A stretch of 10,837 nt of DNA, from assembly GCA_029261675.1 (NCBI GenBank), contig JAJDBA010000182.1, positions 1 through 10,837 of the forward strand. Direction: 5' to 3'. Shown one piece after another: positions 5,698 through 10,837 of the stretch. The notes beneath the pieces are model-generated. The model had not been told where the DNA came from. It saw nothing but the letters and a program-made list of their open reading frames with translations, and ran no database searches. The stretch comes from Nitrospinaceae bacterium (GTDB taxonomy: Bacteria > Nitrospinota > Nitrospinia > Nitrospinales > VA-1). The first letter of the stretch is position 1. Every line of letters starts with the position of its first letter. Position numbers and translations under genes: made by a program.

Positions 5698-6306
5698 ATG
5701 ACGCAGTTCAATCTACTATTATTGTTGAGTCTGCTGACTGTATTTGTGTGGTCCTTAATAAGCCCCTACGATCGGTTTACTTGGTTTTTAGAGGTTTTCC
5801 CCGTGATCCTGGGGCTTGTTATCCTCACATCCACTCACTCAAAATTCAAGTTTACGAGATTAAGTTATTTCTTGATGTGGTGCCATGCCATTATCCTTAT
5901 GATAGGTGGTCACTATACCTACGCCGAAGTCCCTTTATTTAACTGGATAAAAGATATTTTTGAATTGACCCGAAATCATTACGATCGCGTAGGGCACTTT
6001 GCTCAAGGTTTTTTTCCTGCCATGATTGCCAGAGAGTTATTAATCAGGACTTCTCCACTTCGTGCAGGGAAATGGCTATTCTTTTTAGTCACCTGTACTT
6101 GCCTGGCAATCAGTGCTTTTTATGAACTTATAGAATGGTGGGTGGCAATGGCAACAGGAGCAGCCGCAGAAGCATTTTTAGGGACACAAGGCGATGTTTG
6201 GGATACACAGTGGGATATGAACTGGGCTCTACTCGGTGCTATCGTCGCCCAAATTCTTCTCCAAAAAATTCAAGATAGCCATTTGAATAAAATCTCCCAA
6301 AAATAA
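5698..6306 (+). CDS. DUF2238 (YjdF-like) inner-membrane protein
   Basis: The protein has 202 residues with about six predicted membrane segments, near residues 5-21, 27-45, 56-72, 101-115, 124-145 and 176-190. It carries the family hallmarks in order: GGHYTYAEVP (70-79), RNHYDRVGHFAQGFFPA (92-108), FYELIEWW (141-148) and LGTQGDVWDTQWDM (161-174). These His, Asp, Glu and Trp residues near the membrane face look like a conserved polar or metal site, but the family's biochemical role is unknown to me. The ATG at 5698 was preferred over a TTG at 5659 because it gives the usual family length; its ribosome site is weak (ACGGA). It follows the ppa terminator and is convergent with the DUF6178 gene across 18 bp. 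Confidence 0.9.
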   Translation: MTQFNLLLLLSLLTVFVWSLISPYDRFTWFLEVFPVILGLVILTSTHSKFKFTRLSYFLMWCHAIILMIGGHYTYAEVPLFNWIKDIFELTRNHYDRVGHFAQGFFPAMIARELLIRTSPLRAGKWLFFLVTCTCLAISAFYELIEWWVAMATGAAAEAFLGTQGDVWDTQWDMNWALLGAIVAQILLQKIQDSHLNKISQK

Positions 6307-6324
6307 GAGACCTTATTATTGGTC

Positions 6325-8091
6325 CTACGCTATTAGCAGGCCTTGGGTGAATTGCCAGTGCACTGCTTTAGATAAATCTAGCTGACCAAATTGTTCTTCC
6401 AGGTTGGCAACGCATTGCATTAATAATTCTCTGAGCAATTCCCTGTCCAATTCGGTCCAGGCCATGGGGGTATCTAATAAAGCCTGTTCGAAAGATGAAA
6501 GTTTATCTTCATCGCATATCCTACCTTCATCGCGAAAGATACCAGATAAAAAAACGATATCCAGAAAACTTTTTGCCGCCGAAGCGGGCAAAGGCTCACA
6601 TGACAAAGTTTTAAATAATGTATGCCGAGCAAATGCCGTGGTGACCAGTGTCAACAGCTCGAGCTTGCCAGTTTCAGGAAATGCGAATCCACCCCACTTG
6701 GATTGCAATGTTTTTTCATCTAACCCCAAGCTTTGTTTTGAAAGTCGAACATAAAAGGTCCATCGTTCGAAAAATTTATTTACCACGCGAATATCATCGA
6801 GCGACTCCAAGTCTCGCCAAAGCACAGGTGCGCCCTCTTCCCTTTTTTCCGCAACTTGTGGAAAAGACAAAACAAGCGCACCGAGTTTTTCCTTATCCCC
6901 TGAAGAAATAAAATTTTCTATATAAGCCCCATTTTGCTTAAGAAACAAACTTGCTTGCGAACGAATCTGCTTGAGTTGTTCAAAACCAACTTGAAATAAG
7001 GATTGAATCCATAACTGATGCAACAGGCCGGGACCTTTTTGCGGGTCGCCCGAAGCTCCAAGCTCTAGCCCAATATTCACATACCCCAACACTTTTCTCA
7101 TTGCCTTTTGTCGGATTTCCTGATGCGAAGGATCACATTTATCTGCCACCAACACTTTATTAGCAAGGCAAACAAGTTCCCAGCGAATGGTATCCAGTCG
7201 TTCTCCAGTCCCTAGGTTTTGCACACATTGACTGAAAAAAAGAGAAGGGTTAGCTTGCGCAAGTGGATATTGGGGTGAAAATCGGAACCGGCCATCAGAG
7301 AAACTATCTAAAGTGGGCACCTCTTGCTTTAAGGACTCTGGATTCAGACTACTATAAACCCCAATAGCTTCTTCGAAATCAGGAATGCCTTTTTCCGCGG
7401 TTCTGCTCAACCGCCATTGGTAAGACTTTTCTACAGTGATGGTCAAGGGGTACCAGATAACCGCCTCTAAAAGGGAATGCAGAATGGGCAGATCTCTTTC
7501 AGCTAACAAATGAAACAATTTCTGAAGAACTTTTGCTTCTTTTACCTTAAAAAATATGTCGTAAACACCATCGGGAGAATAATGTTCCAGTCCTTCAACC
7601 CCTTCATAGGAATCCGTCATTTCATCATGCTTGAATACTTTGATAGAAGATTGCAGTAGCATCACCTTCTGGTCAAAATCTTCACTCATAAACCATTCCA
7701 AGGTTTGCGGATCATCACATTGATCCAGCAATTCCAACCACTCCATTGCTCGCTCAGGTTGAAACTTGTCTCCCTGCCACCACTCCAAATCAAACATGTA
7801 CTGCAACTGGTCCGCAGAAACTATTGACAAAACCAACAGAGAGTCTTCTTTGCCTACTTCTTTAACCAAATTATAAATTTCCTCTGCGGGGATCGACTGA
7901 GTGACTTCCACTGCATCTTCACAAAGAACCAATAGTTTAGTTTGAAGAACAGGAGGCAAGCTCAACACACACTTAGCTTGCTCTTCAATTGATAATCCTG
8001 ATAGAATTTCTTCAACTTTACGCGGGTGCGACTTTATCCACTCAACCGGGAAATACGGTGTCTGAGATAAGTCAGTTATTTCTTCTGTCAT
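6325..8091 (-). CDS. DUF6178 family protein
   Basis: The protein has 588 residues. It is predicted soluble and largely helical, with no signal peptide or membrane span. The N-terminal part resembles DUF6178 proteins of Deltaproteobacteria-type genomes as I recall them: helical repeats with acidic hinges (EEIYNLVKEVGKEDSLLVLS, about 70-89), then DLEWWQGDKFQPERAMEWLELLDQC (about 101-125). No catalytic motif or nucleotide-binding loop is visible, and the function is unknown. The ATG at 8091 has AGG 9 nt upstream; a TTG one codon earlier is less likely. It lies 162 bp downstream of pgeF on the same strand with no strong terminator between, so read-through is possible. The family call rests on recalled resemblance, not on a search. 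Confidence 0.75.
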   Translation of the reverse strand: MTEEITDLSQTPYFPVEWIKSHPRKVEEILSGLSIEEQAKCVLSLPPVLQTKLLVLCEDAVEVTQSIPAEEIYNLVKEVGKEDSLLVLSIVSADQLQYMFDLEWWQGDKFQPERAMEWLELLDQCDDPQTLEWFMSEDFDQKVMLLQSSIKVFKHDEMTDSYEGVEGLEHYSPDGVYDIFFKVKEAKVLQKLFHLLAERDLPILHSLLEAVIWYPLTITVEKSYQWRLSRTAEKGIPDFEEAIGVYSSLNPESLKQEVPTLDSFSDGRFRFSPQYPLAQANPSLFFSQCVQNLGTGERLDTIRWELVCLANKVLVADKCDPSHQEIRQKAMRKVLGYVNIGLELGASGDPQKGPGLLHQLWIQSLFQVGFEQLKQIRSQASLFLKQNGAYIENFISSGDKEKLGALVLSFPQVAEKREEGAPVLWRDLESLDDIRVVNKFFERWTFYVRLSKQSLGLDEKTLQSKWGGFAFPETGKLELLTLVTTAFARHTLFKTLSCEPLPASAAKSFLDIVFLSGIFRDEGRICDEDKLSSFEQALLDTPMAWTELDRELLRELLMQCVANLEEQFGQLDLSKAVHWQFTQGLLIA

Positions 8092-8253
8092 CAAGCAAAA
8101 CCTAGTTTATTTGAATTGTCTTTAATAAGAATCAGGTTGGTATTGGCTCCGTAAATTAGATACCCACAAAGAAAAATACCATCCTTTTTACCATAAGTTG
8201 CTAACATTGCGATTCACCCTAATGGACGCTATTAATTTCTAGCATGCAAGGCA
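8092..8253. other. Gap between pgeF and the DUF6178 gene
   Basis: These 162 bp hold no open frame of note. No hairpin with a T-run on the minus strand ends pgeF, and no well-matched promoter for the DUF6178 gene stands out. GCATGC (8242-8247) is a minor palindrome. Confidence 0.5.
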
Positions 8254-9036
8254 TCATCTGGATTGCAACATGATGAAGGTTAGAATTCTTCCCGTTTGAC
8301 CTTCTCTACGATAAGAAAAGTAATTCATCGGCGAGCAAAAAGTGCACTCTTCATTGCGCAATATATTTTCTGGCAATAGCCCTGCATCTATTGCCTGCTG
8401 AGCATTCACTGCAAACAAGTCGAGCAAAAATTTTCCATTCCCCTTTGCCTTTACAAAAGGCGATTCAAAAGGAATTTTATTTTCAAAAGAATTCAAACAG
8501 TTTTCATCGACTTCATAACAACAACCCCCAATCCCCAATCCTAAGCCTGCAACCAAATCTTTCGGCTGGCAGCCATACTCCTGCTTCATCTCCATAATGG
8601 TCTTATTTACAATACCTTGAAGAGTACCTTCTCGCCCAGCATGGATCGCCGCCGCCACATGCAACCTCGGATCATATAAAAGAACAGGAATACAATCTGC
8701 GGTAAAAATTCCTATAGGAGTATCACTGAGGTGAGTCATGATAGCATCTGCATTTATTTTAGAAACATGCTCGCGGGTAAGAGATTCATCTTTTAAGATA
8801 AATATTTTGTCACTATGAATCTGGTTTATTAAAAAAGGTGGGTTATTTTTTATCCTAACCGTTTCCATAAATCGAATCATGTGTTCCGCTTTTTTTTCAG
8901 AACTATTCCTTCCTGCAAAATCATACTGCTCTATTTCATCTGAAGTATTTTTAAAATATCGCGGACTACTCGCATGAATTAATTTCGGAAATTTATCAAA
9001 ACGATTAATTTCCACCACATCAACGGAAAGTTTCAT
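8254..9036 (-). CDS. pgeF: PgeF/YfiH family protein (peptidoglycan editing factor, 'polyphenol oxidase' fold)
   Basis: The protein has 260 residues, the usual size. The family (Cu-oxidase_4, formerly called laccase) removes wrongly incorporated residues during cell-wall precursor synthesis in E. coli, and related members act on purine nucleosides. The zinc triad is present: H74 in NQIHSD, C115 in TADCIP and H132 in AIHAG. Also present are GLGIGGCCYEVD, LDLFAVNAQQAIDAGL and the C-terminal CTFCSPMNYFSYRREGQTGR. The motif after H132 reads HAGREGT where most members have HAGWRGT. The ATG at 9036 was preferred over a TTG at 9048; its ribosome site is a weak TGGA. It is divergent from the lysine-repeat gene. 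A precise substrate cannot be assigned. Confidence 0.93.
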   Translation of the reverse strand: MKLSVDVVEINRFDKFPKLIHASSPRYFKNTSDEIEQYDFAGRNSSEKKAEHMIRFMETVRIKNNPPFLINQIHSDKIFILKDESLTREHVSKINADAIMTHLSDTPIGIFTADCIPVLLYDPRLHVAAAIHAGREGTLQGIVNKTIMEMKQEYGCQPKDLVAGLGLGIGGCCYEVDENCLNSFENKIPFESPFVKAKGNGKFLLDLFAVNAQQAIDAGLLPENILRNEECTFCSPMNYFSYRREGQTGRILTFIMLQSR

Positions 9037-9335
9037 AAAAAAATCCAAAAAAATATTCTTACAAAATAAACGGACTTCTATGCACAGAAGAATATGGACA
9101 CTCCCAATCGAAACTTATCATACAGCCTTTCACCCCTAAAATACGCGGTTTTTTACACCTAATGGTTAAAATGAGATCAAAAATAAATTGAAAAATATTT
9201 TACGCCATTAGAGATCACCTCAAGATCATTAAAATTTATTAATATTCGCTTGACAACAAACGCTTATGTCATAAAATGATAAACGGTATTTGGGCGCTGA
9301 AACGGATACCAAAAGATGTATGAAAGGAGATCTTG
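9037..9335. other. Divergent intergenic region between pgeF and the lysine-repeat gene
   Basis: This 299-bp stretch holds the strong plus-strand promoter described separately and a very AT-rich block (about 9227-9247) just upstream of it that could be an UP element. A small inverted repeat, CTTCT (9075-9079) with AGAAG (9086-9090), lies in the pgeF leader. No minus-strand promoter for pgeF is clear; TATGAT on the minus strand near 9116-9121 is the best -10 candidate. No further gene is seen. Confidence 0.5.
9250..9277 (+). promoter_or_regulatory. Strong promoter of the lysine-repeat gene
   Basis: A consensus TTGACA (9250-9255) and TAAAAT (9272-9277) are spaced by 16 bp, with an AT-rich tract directly upstream. 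Transcription would start near 9284, about 50 nt before the ATG. AAGGAG (9324-9329) stands 6 nt before the ATG at 9336. Both signals point to high expression. Confidence 0.75.
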
Positions 9336-9620
9336 ATGGCAACCAAGAAAAAAGCAGCTAAGAAAAAAGCTGCTAAGAAAAAAGTTACAAAGAAAAAAGT
9401 TACAAAGAAAAAAGCTACAAAGAAAAAAGTAGCAAAGAAAAAAGTAGCAAAGAAAAAAGTTACAAAGAAAAAAGCTACTAAGAAAAAAGCTACAAAGAAA
9501 AAGGCTACAAAGAAAAAAGCTACTAAGAAAAAAGCTACAAAGAAAAAAGCTACAAAGAAAAAAGCTACAAAGAAAAAAGCTACAAAGAAAAAGGCTACAA
9601 AGAAAAAAGCCAAAAAGTGA
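9336..9620 (+). CDS. Lysine-rich pentad-repeat protein (histone H1-like basic protein)
   Basis: The protein has 94 residues: Met, then 18 pentads of the form [AV][TA]KKK, then AKK. By my count 56 residues are lysine; the rest are Ala, Thr and Val. The last nine pentads are all ATKKK, while the first nine vary (AAKKK, VTKKK, VAKKK). Such tails occur in H1-like bacterial nucleoid proteins (the Hc2 and AlgP types), where they bind DNA electrostatically. Here the tail stands alone with no globular domain. Start choice is clear from AAGGAG 6 nt upstream; a TTG one codon earlier is unlikely. No acidic, aromatic or cysteine residue is present. It probably coats DNA or RNA, which is inferred from composition. 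No good T-tailed hairpin follows. Confidence 0.88.
   Translation: MATKKKAAKKKAAKKKVTKKKVTKKKATKKKVAKKKVAKKKVTKKKATKKKATKKKATKKKATKKKATKKKATKKKATKKKATKKKATKKKAKK
9339..9608 (+). repeat. 15-bp coding minisatellite, 18 units
   Basis: Eighteen 15-bp units of the type GCTACAAAGAAAAAA encode the pentads. Later units are nearly identical (only ACT/ACA and AAG/AAA changes), earlier ones more diverged. That polarity suggests recent expansion at the 3' side. Repeat number is likely to vary between strains by replication slippage, always in frame because 15 is a multiple of 3. Confidence 0.9.
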
Positions 9621-9641
9621 TAAACTCGCTTTAAGGTTTTT

Positions 9642-9657
9642 TTCAGCTTACGCTGAA
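9642..9657. other. Small hairpin after the lysine-repeat gene
   Basis: TTCAGC (9642-9647) pairs with GCTGAA (9652-9657) around TTAC. The seven-T run (9637-9643) lies before the stem on the plus strand, not after it, so it is not a standard terminator in either direction. Confidence 0.35.
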
Positions 9658-9735
9658 TGTAGCAAACTGTCTCTCAACTCAACTGTACTAAACTTTTTCG
9701 TTTCAGCGCCCAACCAACACCGCCCACCACGCTAA

Positions 9736-9770
9736 GCCGGTAAGCTATTGATTTTATACACCTTGCCGGC
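9736..9770. other. 9-bp stem-loop behind the methyltransferase gene
   Basis: GCCGGTAAG (9736-9744) pairs with CTTGCCGGC (9762-9770) with one G-T pair and a 17-nt AT-rich loop, 5 bp past the minus-strand stop. No T-run follows on either strand. It may stabilise the mRNA 3' end or act in a Rho-dependent context. Confidence 0.4.
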
Positions 9771-9774
9771 ATTT

Positions 9775-10837
9775 CTAAGCTTCGATCCAACCCGTTATCG
9801 ACTTTAAGTACTCTAATTCTGTGAATTTCACAGGGTGATCAGATGCGTGCTTGGTTTTGGTAATTTCTTTTAATCTTTTGTTTGCTGCCCCCACCCCATA
9901 ATCCACAGCCTTATAAAACTCTTTTGCAGAAATATGCGCCGAGCAAGAAGCTGAAAATAATCTACCCCCCGGAGCAACCAGTTGCACTCCAAGTTCTGCC
10001 AAACGACTATAGGCTTCCAAGGCTTGCGGACGATGCTTTTTTTTTCGTGCAAATGCAGGGGGATCAAGAATAACAAGATCGAACTTTGAGTTTTGTAATT
10101 TCAATTCATGTAACTTTTGAAACGCATCTCCCTCTATTTGCAAATACGTAAAATTTCTTTCTTTTGGAAAATTTAATTTCAAATTTTGCAATGAAGATTT
10201 TAGTGCAAAGGAATTACTGTCTATTTCAACAAGACTTCTGCATCCGCCAGAAGCAGCATAAATTGAAAACCCTCCGGTATAACTGAAAACATTCAACACA
10301 GATAGCCCTGAAGAAATCTCCTTTATTTGAAGTCTGTTTTCCCTTTGATCCAGAAAGAACCCTGTCTTCTGTCCACTTACAACATCGACATGGAACTTCA
10401 ATCCATTTTCGCAAAACTGCACTGGAACTATAGGGTCAGGGCCATAAAGCACCTTACCATCAAAGAAATGGGAAGAAGAGTCTTCTGTATTTCTCGCAAG
10501 CCGCAATACCACCTGTTGAACATTTTTCTCAGTTTTAATCATTTCCAACATACTCTCTAAATATTGGAACCAGCTTTTAGCGTAAACTTTTAAAACCCAT
10601 GTTTTGTCATAACGGTCCAGGATGAGTCCAGGAAACCCGTCATTCTCTCCATTTAGAACTCGATACCCGGTGGTTCCCTGCCCCTTCAATCCTTTTCTTA
10701 ACAAAAGAGCTTGTTGAAATCTTTTCAGAAAAAAATGGGTATCAATTTCTACGGGTTCGAATAAATTCAAGACCCGAAAACATAGGTCTGAATCAGGATC
10801 CCATAATCCGATCGCAAGAAAACGGTTTTTGTGATCA
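9775..10837 (-). CDS. RlmI-type 23S rRNA cytosine-C5 methyltransferase, partial (N-terminus outside window)
   Basis: It is an S-adenosylmethionine-dependent methyltransferase of the PUA plus Rossmann type; family members methylate cytosine in 23S rRNA. 353 residues are visible. The frame has no stop between 10771 and 10837 and there encodes DHKNRFLAIGLWDPDSDLCF, the usual end of the N-terminal PUA region, so the true start lies beyond the right edge and the TTG at 10770 is internal. Then come GENDGFPGLILDRY, GQKTGFFLDQREN, the cofactor loop VLNVFSYTGGFSIYAASGG, the catalytic-type motif VILDPPAFARKKK, FSASCSAHIS and the C-terminal SDHPVKFTELEYLKS. Typical members have ~390 residues, so about 40 are missing. 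RlmI or a close paralogue (RlmI/RlmK-type) cannot be separated here. Confidence 0.92.
   Translation of the reverse strand, partial: DHKNRFLAIGLWDPDSDLCFRVLNLFEPVEIDTHFFLKRFQQALLLRKGLKGQGTTGYRVLNGENDGFPGLILDRYDKTWVLKVYAKSWFQYLESMLEMIKTEKNVQQVVLRLARNTEDSSSHFFDGKVLYGPDPIVPVQFCENGLKFHVDVVSGQKTGFFLDQRENRLQIKEISSGLSVLNVFSYTGGFSIYAASGGCRSLVEIDSNSFALKSSLQNLKLNFPKERNFTYLQIEGDAFQKLHELKLQNSKFDLVILDPPAFARKKKHRPQALEAYSRLAELGVQLVAPGGRLFSASCSAHISAKEFYKAVDYGVGAANKRLKEITKTKHASDHPVKFTELEYLKSITGWIEA

Noticed and set aside
9339..9608. Repeat array considered as a CRISPR
   Set aside because: The 15-bp units are contiguous with no spacers and encode a continuous protein.
9269..9613. Minus-strand frame of FFFVA repeats opposite the lysine-repeat gene
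   Set aside because: It is the mirror of the AAGAAAAAA repeat. The plus strand has the promoter and ribosome site.
9775..10770. Methyltransferase as a complete 331-residue protein starting at TTG 10770
   Set aside because: The same frame continues open to the window edge and encodes conserved family sequence, so the gene is partial there.

Overview
The window reads as chromosomal DNA of a Gram-negative-type bacterium. By eye it is moderately AT-rich, with short intergenic gaps, bacterial start signals, TTGACA/TATAAT-like promoters and intrinsic terminators. A DUF6178 protein beside PgeF, a PUA-type rRNA methyltransferase and a KKK-repeat basic protein suggests a Nitrospinota or former-Deltaproteobacteria lineage, probably marine. 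That placement is inference from gene families; no taxonomic marker settles it.

Left part (1-2011): two ~96-bp near-identical tandem repeats (76-267) abut a good promoter (282-311) for a short leucine-rich-repeat protein (399-944). A 282-residue orphan gene follows on the minus strand (1038-1886).

Middle part (2012-4992): an intact tRNA-Leu(UAA) (2012-2095) has a strong terminator downstream. It is followed by a secreted reprolysin-like zinc metalloprotease on the minus strand (2277-4286) and about 530 bp of AT-rich DNA without a convincing gene. At 4820-4886 lies a second, decayed copy of the tRNA 3' half plus its trailing hairpin, 60 of 67 positions identical. The metalloprotease segment is therefore bracketed by direct repeats of a tRNA 3' end, as left by integration of an island at a tRNA gene. 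No integrase is visible.

Right part (4993-10837): housekeeping and conserved genes. These are inorganic pyrophosphatase ppa (5002-5529), preceded by three consecutive inverted repeats and closed by a terminator built into its last codons; a DUF2238/YjdF-type membrane protein (5698-6306); and, convergent with it, a DUF6178 protein (6325-8091) lying behind pgeF (8254-9036) on the minus strand. Divergent from pgeF, a strong promoter and ideal ribosome binding site drive a 94-residue protein made of 18 lysine-rich pentads (9336-9620), resembling histone H1-like tails. An RlmI-type 23S rRNA methyltransferase (minus strand, from 9775) runs off the right edge; its reading frame stays open to the last base, so the N-terminus lies outside.

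The genes do not form one pathway. The accessory features worth attention are the tRNA-bounded metalloprotease segment, the LRR gene with its upstream tandem repeat, the minisatellite-encoded basic protein and the palindrome cluster ahead of ppa.
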